Shown piece after piece: positions 34,585-44,912 of a stretch of DNA of 64,000 bases (its first letter is position 1; each line of letters starts with the position of its first letter). This stretch comes from Linyphia triangularis (Eukaryota; Arthropoda; Arachnida; Araneae; Linyphiidae). The stretch covers positions 20,367,943 to 20,431,942 of the forward strand of contig OZ021727.1 in NCBI GenBank assembly GCA_963978545.1, in the 5' to 3' direction. Under the pieces are notes generated by a model that was not told the origin of the DNA, searched no databases, and was given only the letters and a program-made list of their open reading frames with translations. The position numbers and the translations under genes are program-made.

Positions 34585-35108
34585 TAGGTAGAAAATAATA
34601 TAACTCATAAAAACAAAGTTTTAAAAAAATCTTTTATAAGCATTGGTAATTTTTTATATTCATTAACACAGCGTCGTTATTAAAATCATTTCTATCAGCA
34701 AATGTACGGCAAACTATGTTTCAAAATTTATTTATTAAAATGAGCGTGATTTTATGCACTCACATCCAAATAATTTTTATTTATTCTGCTTCAAACAATT
34801 TTACTACTTATTTATTAAAAAAAAATTTGGCAAAAGGAAAGAGATTCTTCAAAGGTCGGTTAAATGCTATTTTAGCGCGATTGGATGACGACAAGATGGT
34901 TTATTTGTAAAAGCGACATTTTAGCAACATTTACAGATCCAAAATTTGATAGAATGCATTGTCATGGACATCGAATCAATGTGCCAAGTTTCACCCCCAT
35001 TGGATTAAGACAAGGGGGTTAATTAGGCCACCGCAGATTTGCCCGCCATCAACAAACATACACACAAACATATATACACACGAAATCGAAGTTAAAGGAT
35101 TTAAAAAT
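34585..35108 (+). repeat. Dispersed repeat, family G copy 2 (longest continuous)
   Basis: A continuous copy of about 520 bp: ATAACTCATAAAAACAAAGT, TTTATATTCATTAACACAGC, AACTATGTTTCAAAATTTAT, TTATGCACTCACATCCAAAT, a GCGCGATTGGATGACGACAA block, TTTGATAGAATGCATTGTCA, TTAATTAGGCCACCGCAGAT and CACACGAAATCGAAGTTAAA. Other copies or fragments lie near 18955, 31228, 36985, 49330 (minus), 50395 (minus), 54220, 58400 (minus) and 63685 (minus). It has no TIR and no coding frame, and its class is unknown (SINE-like or Helitron-like are both possible). Confidence 0.75.
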
Positions 35109-35214
35109 AAGCATATTTTATGGATTATTTTCATGAGATTATTTTGAGAAATAAATATCATATATTTGGTTAAATTATCTATTGAAAGAATCAATTAATA
35201 CAAATAGTTTAAAA

Positions 35215-35460
35215 ATCTCCGTTCACCTCTCCTCGGTAACAAGTTTTGCGTCCAAATGGACATATTACCCGGCGACAAAACTTTTTGTCTCCCATCTGTT
35301 GCCGCAGTGAAAACACAAATGCATAGTTGGCACTGTGTCGCAACGAGTTTTAGAAATGTGGGTAGGTCCATCCCCCCCACTTTTCAATATGCGTCTCCTC
35401 CCACTTCTAAAACCACTAAAATCTATCCCCCCACTTTTATAAACACTCAATCCATCTAAA
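35215..35460. other. GC-richer unique segment with C-rich repeats
   Basis: Three degenerate units of CCCCCCACTTTT...AAAATCTATC or CACTTCTAAAACCAC type lie at about 35370-35458. A GTTGCCGCAGTG motif is near 35300. Overlapping 61-67 codon frames on both strands are non-informative. Confidence 0.3.
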
Positions 35461-35469
35461 AATTACTAA

Positions 35470-36120
35470 AGAAAAATAAAATTAACGTTTAAATGTAGTG
35501 ACACAAAGAAAAAGTGATTTAAAGTTTTCAAATGTAAAAAAAAAAACTATTTATGGTGTAAATATATCATACTATTATAAAAATGTATTATATTACTTTG
35601 TATAAAGATATATGTATTTTTATTAACAGATACTGTTACAGGAGGAACTTTCTTTAAAGTTAAATTTTTATTCTTGTTTCATATAAAGAAAAGCTATGAG
35701 AAAAAAAAAAAGAAAAAATTAAAATTATCTATTAATTTAATTTCATGAAAGTATGCACATTTGAAAGCACTATTTAAATCTAAATAACCCGTTGAGTTTA
35801 TAAAGTTGAATTATTACTTCACTTTTTCTCTTACTTCCAAGTAAAATAAAACTAAGTCGCAGAATATTCATTAAAATAACAATAAATTTTGAACGCTTGT
35901 TCAATATTAGTATTAGGAAATATAAATTATTACCTTATTAGTCAAGAAGTTATAAAATTTGTTGTTGAAGATGAGGGGGGAGTGCACTAGTCACCAACCC
36001 CCCCACCCCCTCTTTTCTTGTCCCACCTTTATCACTGGAGGCAACTTTTTGTCAATAGAGAACACATGGATAGAATCGAAATCTAGCAATACCATTTTAA
36101 AAAGTCGTGATGCAAATATA
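35470..36120. other. AT-rich unique DNA
   Basis: No gene, repeat family or RNA seen, except a C-run near 35998-36010. Confidence 0.4.
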
Positions 36121-36139
36121 AAATGCAACTACATTTTTT

Positions 36140-36580
36140 TTTTTTTTTTTAAATGTTTTCAAACAGACTCCCTGTCAAGCTCCCGATGAAAAGCTTCTCG
36201 AAAACCCGGTTTGAAGTCCCCCTCGTCACATCGAATCGTCTGTTTTTCCGCCGGCATCTTTTTCAGACGAAACATTTTTTTTTTTCCCCCCAGATTGGTG
36301 GGCTTTCCTCTGTCATAATCCACTTGCTCTGGCTACATGCCAGAAAGAACCAGTTTTTATTTCGGAAAACGGAGATGAAATATGCGATTAGATTTATTTT
36401 TTTTAAACCGTGGCATATTACCTCTTGCGTTCACCGCCTGTACACTACGCGGCCAGCCGAGTCGCCAGCGACGTCTGATGTATTCGCGACACGAGCATAC
36501 CGCGAGCGACCAGCGAATCCTTCGTTCGTCCAACAAATAACTCCCTTCACTTGATGAATAACTCATCGGAAAGACGTTTC
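36140..36580. promoter_or_regulatory. CpG-rich island (36420-36540), possible promoter
   Basis: The stretch 36428-36530 is densely CpG-rich (TACACTACGCGGCCAGCCGA, GTCGCCAGCGACGTC, ATTCGCGACACGAGCATACC, GCGAGCGACCAGCGAATCC), unlike anything nearby. It contains small dyads (GTCGCCAGCGAC). A plus-strand frame of 133 codons spans it with no domain. It may be a promoter island, a 5' exon or the end of an unrecognised element. Confidence 0.3.
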
Positions 36581-37655
36581 CTGTCTGATTGATTAATCTT
36601 GACTTAATTTTTTCTATTTAACTAGAATGTTGTAAGGCGCCCGTCGAAAAAATGAGGAATATAACAAACATTTTAATATAATATGCACGAAGTATTAATT
36701 AAATGCTCAATTTTCATTTAATATTATGGAAATAAAAATAATTTCTAATATACGTATGAAATGATAACAAATATTTGACAAGAAATTTTTTTGTATTGGA
36801 AAAGTACATCGTGCGTAAATTCAACAGGGAAATTGAGTACATCATTTGGATCTTCCACTAACAACATAATAAAAGAGTTGAGAGTTACCACCAATCAAAA
36901 CAATTATCTTCCTATTCATGGACATAAAGTCGATTCTGTTTGCAGCGTGTGCTTGATGTTTGCATCTAGTGTTAAGTAATAAAAACATCACTAACGGCAA
37001 TATGTGTTGCTATGTACGTTTCAAATTTATGAATTAAAAATGAACGTGACATTATACATTCACTTTTAAATATCTTTTACCTATTCTGATTCAAACAATT
37101 TTCGGAACAGGAAAGGGTTTCGACTATGATAGGTTAAAATTTAACTTACAGCGTTACAGATTGAATCAGCCAGTCAGACAAGTGAGTAAGTCAGTGGATC
37201 AAGATCTTTCTATTAATTAATAGATTTCTACAAAAATTTGAGTTTGCCAAATTCGCGATAAAAGTTTAAAATAAACTAAATGTGCAGGGGCATCTGAGAA
37301 TGAATACAGGGCAGTGGCTAGGACCTGTCTGTACGTAGACTTTACCTTTGAAAAATTGAGTATTAGATTAATTTTAACAAAACACGCCAATATTTTCAGA
37401 AACGTGAAGAGATCAATTTTAAGGAATTTCTGAACAACAGCACAGTTAAGGTTTAGTTTTTTATAAATGGGTTTTATTGTTGTATGAGTGGAATTACTGA
37501 TTCTGGCTCTGTTCCAGATTTGTTGATTCAGCTGCCAAAATACAAATGGACAGGGCAAACTGTGAAATGTTGGAAAATATCTCCGTCTAAAACAGTAAAT
37601 GTTTAAAAAGTCACCTAATGGCCGGTACTGTGAAATACACGTTCGATTTGTTTAA
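36580..37655. other. AT-rich DNA with a family G fragment (about 36985-37150)
   Basis: TTATGAATTAAAAATGAACG, CACTTTTAAATATC and TTCTGATTCAAACAATTTT match the centre of family G. A 113-codon minus-strand frame at 37217-37558 has no recognisable domain. Nothing else found. Confidence 0.4.
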
Positions 37656-37659
37656 TATT

Positions 37660-37845
37660 GGTTGGTTGGTTGTTTTCAGATTATCTGGCGCCGTCAGCAA
37701 CACGAGGGCTATAATGCGCCGAAACATTCGTCATTAGACAAGCCAACATACATTTACAAACACCCATGCCTAACACGGGACTCGAACCCGCAACTTCGCG
37801 GTCTAGAAGCTAGCACACACTAACCACTATACCGTTTGGTCGGCG
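37660..37845 (-). mobile_element. tRNA-derived SINE, family S copy 4
   Basis: Full-length, ending in the usual GCCGACCAAACGG head on the minus strand. The A-box region carries a small CA insertion (GCTAGCACACACTAACC on the plus strand). No target duplication is obvious, unlike the other six copies. Confidence 0.88.
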
Positions 37846-38327
37846 TCAAGAGTCTTTGAAATTCTGACCCAACCCCGCAATCCGATTCGATTTCAAAAGG
37901 AATCGTTCTGAAAAAGGCTTACACAGAAACGAAGAACATCGGCTATATTGCCAGTTATTTGTTTGGAAGCTTTCATATTTTTTGTCCCGAGTATTGTTTT
38001 GAACTTATTTCCAGGAAATATACAGTTGCAGCAGTTGCGCCACTGAGCTTCAGTATGTATGCATTTTACTCAATCTGAAAAAGTTTTAGCTTAATAGAAG
38101 TTCGTTGACTTTACTTTCGTTAAAGTGGATGAAGAACACATGCTTAAGATTATAAAAAGAATGAACTATCTTACGTGGATGGAAGCGGGATAGGCTTTAT
38201 CACAGTAAAGATCCAATTTCAGCATTTTATCTACGATGGTAGAGGATTTGAATATACATACTACACATATCAGCTGAATGTAAGAGTCCTCAATAAGGAA
38301 AGTAAGATATTTAGATATTCAATATTT

Positions 38328-38765
38328 GTTTATACTTTCAATTACCCATATGCTTACATAAGGTAATTAAAGTATACCATTCAGTCAAAAAAAAAAAAAA
38401 AAAATGGGGGGAATGGGGGGGGGATGGAAAAAAAATTATTATTATTATTATTTATTTATTACTCCACGTTTCGGAACATCCGGATTTAAAACAAAAAATG
38501 ATCTACAAAAAATGTCTGTCAGCACGTGTTCAGCATAACTCAATTGACCAACGATGTTCAAATTTGGTGCGCGGGTTCCAGGTGACCAATCATTATAGTT
38601 TTAGTCAAAATCGCGCATGAGTATAAGGTTGAAATCTCGAAAAATCATGCCAAAAGTATATAGGCCATTTTGAAATAAATGAGTGAAAATATGAAAAAGG
38701 TAAATCTTATTAATTGAAAGTTGTATGATGTTCCACACCCCTAGTTTTCAAAGTGAAAGTTGTCT
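38328..38765 (+). repeat. Dispersed repeat, family F copy B (shortened)
   Basis: The palindromic head CAATTACCCATATGCTTACA, TAAGGTAATTAAAGTATAC is followed by A- and G-runs and an ATT microsatellite. The body follows (CACGTTTCGGAACATCCGGA, CAACGATGTTCAAATTTGGT, GCGCGGGTTCCAGGTGACCA) and ends GAAAGTTGTATGATGTTCCA. The body lacks about 250 bp found in copies C and D. Confidence 0.65.
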
Positions 38766-38998
38766 TGTGAAATAAAAATATTCCATAGTGTTGAGACTTC
38801 CATAATTTATACGTGCCTTCTGCAGAACAGCCCCTTCAGCTGAAAGAAAATTTTCACTCTCTGGAAGCTAACGATCAATAAGTGAGGTTTATATATTAAT
38901 GAAATGTGCAATGTGTATGTATATCACTCCTAATATCATTGATCAAGGCAAAATAGTTTACTTTTATTTCGTAGTAATTGTCAACGAACTCATTTCAT

Positions 38999-39187
38999 AG
39001 GAAGGGGCCCATCTGATGGCGGTGGGGTTAGTGCTCTGTTTTCGCACGCCAAAGGTGCCGGGTTCGAATCCCGGGTTAGGCATGGATGTTCGTTGTGGGT
39101 TGGAATCCACTTTAAGCTGTAGGTTCCGGACTGATTAGCCGTTATTATGCACAAATATAGGTTTTTGAGCGCACAAACCAAACCATA
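38999..39187 (+). mobile_element. tRNA-derived SINE of a second family (T), copy 1
   Basis: GGCGGTGGGGTTAGTGCTCT acts as an A-box-like region, and GGTTCGAATCCCGGGTT is a perfect B box. A different body follows (GTTCGTTGTGGGTTGGAATC, CACTTTAAGCTGTAGG, GGACTGATTAGCCGTTATTA) and ends CAAACCAAACC. It is unrelated to S outside the tRNA part. A diverged minus-strand copy lies at 56345-56497. No clear target duplication. Confidence 0.8.
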
Positions 39188-39307
39188 TGGAAGAGAATGA
39201 CTTGCGAAGTTTGCAAGAAATGGTAAGATTTGTAAAAGTGATAATCTCTAGACATTAGGCTTATATTATACACAGCCACAGCGCTCGCTATAGTTTCAGA
39301 CACTCAG

Positions 39308-39440
39308 ACAAGCCAATCAATGCTATGGAGCTTATTATACTGGGCCACAGCTGTAGACAGCCCGGACGTCTTTGCTGTGGCGATCGTTCGCCACATAAGT
39401 GGCTCTGTAGTATAATGGCTTTAGCACAATTGATTGGATG
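39308..39440. repeat. Small foldback element
   Basis: The arms are CCAATCAATGCTATGGAGC, then TTATTATACTGGGCCAC, and the complement of CCAATCAATTGTGCTAAAGC, CATTATACTACAGAGCCAC. The centre carries a short GC-rich hairpin (GGCGATCGTTCGCC). It sits just before SINE copy 5. Confidence 0.6.
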
Positions 39441-39457
39441 GTTTAGTTATGAGAAGG

Positions 39458-39637
39458 TTGGTTGTTTTTTTCAGATTATCTGGCGTCGTCAGCAACACGA
39501 GGGCTATAATGCGCCGAAACATTCGTCATTAGACAAGCCAACATACATTTACAAACACCCATGCCTAACACGGGACTATAACCCGCAACCTCGCGGTCTA
39601 GAAGCTAGCACGCTAACCACTATACCGTTTGGTCGGC
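39458..39637 (-). mobile_element. tRNA-derived SINE, family S copy 5
   Basis: Full-length. The B box is mutated (the plus strand has GGGACTATAACCC instead of GGGACTCGAACCC), so it is probably transcriptionally weak. The flanks AGTTATGAGAAGG and AGTTATGAAAAGG (39445-39457 and 39638-39650) form a 13-bp duplication with one mismatch. Confidence 0.9.
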
Positions 39638-39682
39638 AGTTATGAAAAGGACTAACGTGAGGGTGTGAAACTATACTTTCTT

Positions 39683-39850
39683 AATAGGAGGATATAAGGA
39701 TAGAAAATAAAAGGATAATAAATAAGGATAATAAGGATATAGGTAAGGTATAGGTAAGATATAGGTAAGGTATCTAAAGGATAAAGATAAATAAGGATAA
39801 TTATAAATAAGGATAATTAAAATAAAGGTAAATAATAAGGATCGAAAAAA
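39683..39850. repeat. Degenerate AAGGATAA / TAGGTAAG simple repeat
   Basis: Purine-rich units ATAAGGATAATAAGGATA and TATAGGTAAGGTATAGGTAA alternate over about 160 bases. The 91-codon minus-strand frame here (tyrosine- and leucine-rich) is a by-product. Confidence 0.8.
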
Positions 39851-39859
39851 GAATTGTAG

Positions 39860-40490
39860 AGAACTCCAGAAGTAGATAGTTATAAAATCATTACGTCCAA
39901 GGAGTTTTCGAAAAGAACAAATAAAAGTCACAACCGAAACAACCAAGAAAATTGCCCATGCATTTCAGAACTAAATCATCATTATAAAAATGGAATAACC
40001 AGAATAAACATCTTTAAAAAAAAAAATACCTCATCAATAAATAAACGACGATTAGAAATAATTCTATCTACGTCACCATCCCCCCCCCCCCTTTTTCCGG
40101 CATCCCTCAACAATCGCCTGAAAGCGGGGCACTGTGCCATTGCCAGATCATGTCGCGTTATTCAAGACGTAATTACATCATTCCAGTAGGCTCATGATGT
40201 TCTTGCTACGTCACTTACCTCTCCATCGAGACTGAAGCGAAGAACCAGTTGGAGCCGGTTTGTTGAGAAGAAAAAAACGCTCGCGGTCTAAATTTAAAAA
40301 AAAAAAAAGGGGACTGCCGTGTGAGATATCAGGGTTTTGGAAGAGGAGCAGGCCGGATAACAAGCACTTTAAAAGTAGAAGCAATATTTGGTAGTTTTCG
40401 GACTATTTGATTTTCGAAAATGCCAACTTTTTTTTTTTTAGCGTGTATTATCTCTGCTAACAAATCAATTGAATAAAATGAAACTTTACA
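39860..40490. other. Unique DNA with a C-run
   Basis: A run of about 12 C followed by T lies near 40080. GC is modestly raised at 40095-40330. No exon-like frame with splice signals is convincing. Confidence 0.35.
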
Positions 40491-40670
40491 ATACCAGAGG
40501 TTTCCCACAGAAATCACAAATTGAAAATCAACGAGTTTTCAAGAACTTTTTAAGGACCTAAATAATGTTTTTAAGGACTTTCGAAAATTCGTTCTTTACA
40601 GCTGCTTAGTCCAGAGCGCTAATATCGAAATCTTTCATGCACAATTCTATTTTGCCTTATAAACAGACTT

Positions 40671-41089
40671 CAGGGTTCCCACTCAAATCACAGAATGAAA
40701 ATCAATGACTCTTCAATGACTTTTAAGGACCAAATTAATGTTTAAGGACCTTTGAAAATTTGTTTTCAGGCATCATGTCTGTATATAAATTTTTAATAAA
40801 GTATATTCTGCCAAAAAAGTTACAAGTTGGTGGATGCGTAGTACAAATATGTCGGAAAATTCTGATATGGTGCAGATAAGAGGAAATCACGCGGGGATAG
40901 CAAGTCCCAGTTGTATTTTTATAAATTTTGCAGTTGGCCACACAACATCAGCAAAAATTAATGACTTTTAAGGACCTCCAAGCATTTTTAATAACTTTTA
41001 AGCACTTCAAAGCATTTTCAAGCACTTTTGAAAACAAGTTCAAAAATATTAAGCACTTTTAATGACTTTCAATGACCGTGGGAACCCTG
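40671..41089. mobile_element. Family Q element nested inside the outer Q copy
   Basis: The ends CAGGGTTCCCAC and GTGGGAACCCTG are matching inverted termini. The subterminal regions consist of repeated AAGGACC, ATGACTTTTAAGG and AAGCACTTTTAA motifs, mirrored at the two ends. The flanks share GACTT (40666-40670 and 41090-41094), and joining across them restores the order seen in the copy at 58543. It is the same family as its host, so this is self-nesting. Confidence 0.65.
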
Positions 41090-41363
41090 GACTTTGATGA
41101 CGATCTTTGATTTTTTGTATCGCAAAACGTAAACACTAATTTCGCATGTTTGTCTTAAACCATTCGACTTCTTCTCCACCAATGATCAAATTAGAACCAA
41201 ACGATGTACAAGTTGATGCATGCTTAATACAAATACACAAAAAATGTGTTGGTACGGTGCGGATACTTGACAAAAATTAAGGACTTTTAAGGACATATAA
41301 GAATTTTCAAATACTTTTTAAGGACCTTTAAGTATTTTCAAGTACTTTTAAGGCAGTTAAAAC

Positions 41364-41699
41364 CATCGATATAGATAAACAACTGGATAGACTGCTTAAA
41401 GCTGGGAAAATGAAGCCGTTGCCAGATGCCGTTGGTGCTATAAAAAATACGGTTTGCCGAAGATTGCAAATAAAATTTTGAGTTATACACAGCAGAAATG
41501 TCAATAGTAGACCTTAATTAGTAATAATGTACAAAAAATATATATACTCTAATACTTTACAAGGTTTTTCGCATTCCCATCCAACTAAAAATGTGAACTG
41601 TGATTGGTTAATCTTCTCACCACCTTCGCAATTCCCGGCGCGTTTTTCTCTTTTCATTGACAATGGAGCAGTCTATCCAGTTGTTTATCTATATCGATG
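41364..41699 (-). mobile_element. MITE family M copy 3 (8-bp TSD), nested in Q
   Basis: It is the inverted orientation of copies 1 and 2, with both 33-bp TIRs intact. Exact duplications GTTAAAAC lie at 41356-41363 and 41700-41707. The TATAAAAG motif seen in copies 1 and 2 is mutated to CTAAAAATG here. Confidence 0.9.
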
Positions 41700-42133
41700 G
41701 TTAAAACTAGTTAAAAATATTAAGTACTTTTAATGATCATGGGAACCATGAATGCGTCACTATTTACAATTAAGTAAAGAAAATTAGTGTAATAATTCAA
41801 AGTCTGTGGATTGGAAAAACAACTCACAGTAAAGCTCATTCCCTATACTCACTATGTTACAATCTTCAAGCCAAGTGCAATTAGAAACCAATTTCTATAA
41901 AAACTTAAAATTTGGTGAGTAGGTAAGAAAAAGATCACTTAATAAAATGATATAAATTGTTTGCATTTAATGTCTATCTTTTATAAATGAAAATTAAAAC
42001 AGTAAAAAACAAAACTAGATGGAGCCACTGTATATGCATTGAAGAAAAGATTTCAATTATAAAACAAAATATATTAGACTCTATTTTCGAGTTTTTAATT
42101 AAACTCTTTTCATTCAGTGATCATTTTCGTATA

Positions 42134-42783
42134 TAGTCCGAGAGGCGACTGCAATTTTTGGACCCCATCGAACATTATTCTGAATTTCTTAGAGAATGTG
42201 GAGAAAAGTGAGTAGATTAAGAATCCACTGGTCTTTCGGCCGACCAAACGGTATAGTGGTTAGCGTACTAGCTTCTAGACCGCGAGGTTGCGGGTTCGAG
42301 TCCCGTGTTGGGCATGGGTGTTTGTAAATGTATGTTGGCTTGTCTAATGACGAATGTTTCGGAGCATTATAGACCTCGTGTTGCTGACGGCGCCAGATAA
42401 TCTGAATACAACCAACCACTGGTCTGTCGTGGCAAAAATGGCCGAAACTGATCAAAAATCGACTTGAAACGAGTTGAACTAAAATCCGAGTGCCAAATAT
42501 GTCATAACTTGCCAAAAAGAGAACAAACTGTTTCGTCTGGCAACCCACTGCATTTTGATTTTCAACTAGAAAAAGCGCAAACGATTTCTGATCTCTGGCT
42601 CGGAAAAATTGTATCTTTTAAAAGCAAGCCAAATTGGCGACATCAGTTACGTCATCATCAGTGACATAATGTTTATTGCCAATTTGGCTCATTTGTGAAA
42701 GATGCAAGTAAGCCATCGCCACACATCCGAATCGTGTGCAACCTTCTTAATTGAAAATTAAAGAGTGATTGTTACAACAACAA

Positions 42784-42816
<33 letters not shown>

Positions 42817-43007
42817 CTCATTATTTGGCAAGTTATGGCGCATTTGGCAATCCGATTTAGTTCAACTTATTAAAAGTCGATTTTTGACCAGTTTCGGTCA
42901 TTTTTGCCACGGCAGACCAGTGGATTAGTAATCTACTAACTTTTCTCCAATTTATATAAAAAATTCAGAATGATGTTCGATGGGGTCCAAAAATGCCTCT
43001 CAGTCTA
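42134..43007. mobile_element. Long-TIR MITE, family H copy 3, interrupted by a SINE
   Basis: The ends TAGTCCGAGAGGC and GCCTCTCAGTCTA start long inverted arms matching H copy 2 nearly throughout. An A-run of about 34 lies at 42783-42814, where copy 2 has only a short T-run. Without the SINE it is about 680 bp. No coding frame. Confidence 0.8.
42235..42415 (+). mobile_element. tRNA-derived SINE, family S copy 6, nested in H copy 3
   Basis: Full-length with intact A and B boxes. The duplication CCACTGGTCT (42225-42234 and 42416-42425) is part of the H arm sequence, so the SINE landed in an existing H element. Confidence 0.93.
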
Positions 43008-43009
43008 AT

Positions 43010-43445
43010 ACCTACACGCCAAATGTCAAGGTTTTGCAAAAATGCAAAGTAATTTCTAAATCAACTGTGCTAGAAGATTGTAACGTTGCGGGTATAAGGA
43101 ATGATTCTTACCGGGACTTCCTTCTAAGCTCCGCCCACCAAACCGAAGCCCCATCAGTGTTGCCACTCTCCCCAAAAAACAATTCCAACCCTATGAATTG
43201 ACGTGAGGCAATCGTATCCGGAGTTTATCTTCCATCTTCGCTGATGAATGGCAACAGAAGCGGCGAATGCTGCGCGGACAGAAAGAATAGGATATACAGA
43301 GATAGCATCAGCTATGCGGGAGTGTTATCTTTCATCTCTCTCTCTTGCGACATCTTTGTACAATGCGGTCGGATCAGTTCTTGCACAACCTTGCTGTGTG
43401 CAACTAGCCTTCTTGATGTGAATTGTTTACTTCATTAAATATCGA
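43010..43445. promoter_or_regulatory. GC-richer island with CAGTGTTGCCA, GC-box and TCAGT motifs
   Basis: It contains AGCTCCGCCCACC (a GC-box-like core), ATCAGTGTTGCCACTC (a GGCAACACTG-type motif on the minus strand, often seen near arthropod promoters) and GGATCAGTTC near 43371 (initiator-like). Plus-strand frames at 42980-43201 and 43244-43438 run through it with no domain, and the first begins inside the MITE. A promoter or exon cannot be told apart here. Confidence 0.3.
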
Positions 43446-43737
43446 CGAATTTTAAGCACCTGATACTATCATGGGTGTTTTTTGATGCTGGAAATGGTGT
43501 TGTTTCGCCAGTTCTTGTTCTAATGATGTTGTAGAGGTATTATTAGGTTTTCTTTCCAAAAAGATATGTTTTGATGGACATGGCTTGATCGCTGAGAGAT
43601 TGTATCATGTTGAAATCTCAATAAAAAGTAGCCATGTTGTCGATTCGAATCTTTTATTGTTCCAACAGAAATTTTTTCTGATTGATCACACGCCTGGGAA
43701 CTTTTAAATACAACTGCCTCCAGGATTAGATTTTGAT

Positions 43738-43944
43738 TACACGGTTAAAAATTTTGATCCACCTAGAACCTAAAATTGGTTCCCATGTAGCTGCAACTAA
43801 CATTTGGTGCTTAGTTTCACGAGTTACTGGTACTACCACGGACAGTAAGCACCATTAAATCGTGAAACTAAGCACTAAATGTTGGTTGTAGCTAAATGGG
43901 GACCAATTTTTGGCGCAAGGTGGAACAATATTCTTAACAATGTA
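43738..43944. mobile_element. Foldback MITE, family N copy 2
   Basis: It is about 200 bp, with arms GGTTAAAAATTTTGATCCAC and AATTGGTTCCCATGTAGCTG, then CAACTAACATTTGGTGCTTA, and their complement. It matches copy 1 at 10425 over its full length at about 80-85% by eye. The loop region differs most. Confidence 0.8.
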
Positions 43945-43949
43945 CCAAG

Positions 43950-44910
43950 ACTAAAGCGCGAGACAAGAGCTGCACAGGTAACACAGCTAAATATCTGGTC
44001 ATTAATTCAAAGTGAACATGCATTTAGGGTTACTTACAATTCATTTGTAAAATCATAAATCTTTTTTTCATATTATGTTAGGAATTTTTGCAAAAAAATA
44101 TACAACCTAAAAAATATTTATATCAATCGGTGCATAAACAGTTTGAAGAGTTCTAGAAGTTTTTTTAAAATTAGATACGTAAGTAAATCGTAAAGATATT
44201 TAAGAAAACAGGAAAAGATTTACTTGTAGAAATTTATGTAGGCAATATAAACTTTTCTTGAGATTTGATTTAAAGTTTAAAATTCTCAACAAATTCACCA
44301 ACCAAAAAAGAAAAGAAAGAAAAAGAAAAAAAAGAAGAAAAAAATGAGCATAAGGTTTCCAAATTGCATGGTTTGCAAGCAGAAGGGACGTTGCCATTCT
44401 TTGAATATTGCAAGTTCTGATAATGATGTCAGAGAAATCTTGGGTTCATACAATAAAGAAAGAAAAAATTAGTTTAAAACAATATACTTTTCAAAATTTG
44501 AGTTCCAGACCCCCTGTTTGAAAAAGTTTTAGTAGAAAGTTCTACATAATATATCAGTAAAATTGTTTTTTAAATAGCTTAACAACCATGTACAGAACTA
44601 TGATAATATCAAAGACCTTCCAGGCACTTCGTGCCAGTTATAGAACAGCGTTAGCAAACTACGCGACCAGCAAAAGATTTTTTTCTGGGGCTCGCCAGCA
44701 ACACAAAAGAAGAAAAACAAATAAAGCTTATAGTATGGACTTTTTTTTCCCCCCTTTGCATAACTTTAGTTTGCCCAAAATAGTATATGTTAACTATGCA
44801 GAACAGAGTTATTCACTATGCAACCGAAGAAACTACATGAAAAATCTTTCAGTAAGAGAGTTTTCGTCAAGAATAAATACAGGAACAATTTAACTGAATC
44901 TCATTTGATT
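43950..44910. other. AT-rich unique DNA
   Basis: An A/G tract lies at 44310-44345. A 101-codon plus-strand frame at 44588-44893 starts MYRTMIISKTFQALRASYRT and has a somewhat protein-like, basic N-terminus. It has the same base composition as its flanks, no domain and no splice or promoter support, so I leave it uncalled. Confidence 0.35.
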
Positions 44911-44912
44911 TA

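Larger units (their letters stand above)
40495..41750. mobile_element. Family Q DNA element (outer copy) with two nested insertions
   Basis: The ends CAGAGGTTTCCCACAGAAAT and the complement of ATCATGGGAACCATG are diverged versions of the CAGGGTTCCCAC terminus. The interior matches the copy at 58543-59386 in order: AATCAATGAC-type and AAGGACCTAAATAATGTTTT blocks, CGCTAATATCGAAATCTTTC, CACTAATTTCGCATGTTTGT, ACAAGTTGATGCATGCTTAA, and CTTTTAAGGAC repeats near the right end. Without the nested inner Q element (40671-41089) and MITE M3 (41364-41699) it is about 490 bp. No transposase. CAG-type ends suggest hAT, but the class is uncertain. Confidence 0.6.

Noticed and set aside
36153..36554. A 133-codon plus-strand frame across the CpG island.
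   Set aside because: It starts in a poly-T/AT-rich part, has phenylalanine runs from T-runs and no recognisable domain.
9149..41733. The three M copies each contain an open frame of about 58 codons ending VVYLYRW, seemingly conserved.
   Set aside because: The frame runs through the TIR and its similarity follows from the shared DNA. Changes among copies are not biased to synonymous sites, and no transposase motif is present.
44588..44893. A 101-codon plus-strand frame with a basic, mitochondrial-presequence-like start.
   Set aside because: Base composition equals the surroundings, and there is no domain, splice signal or promoter evidence.
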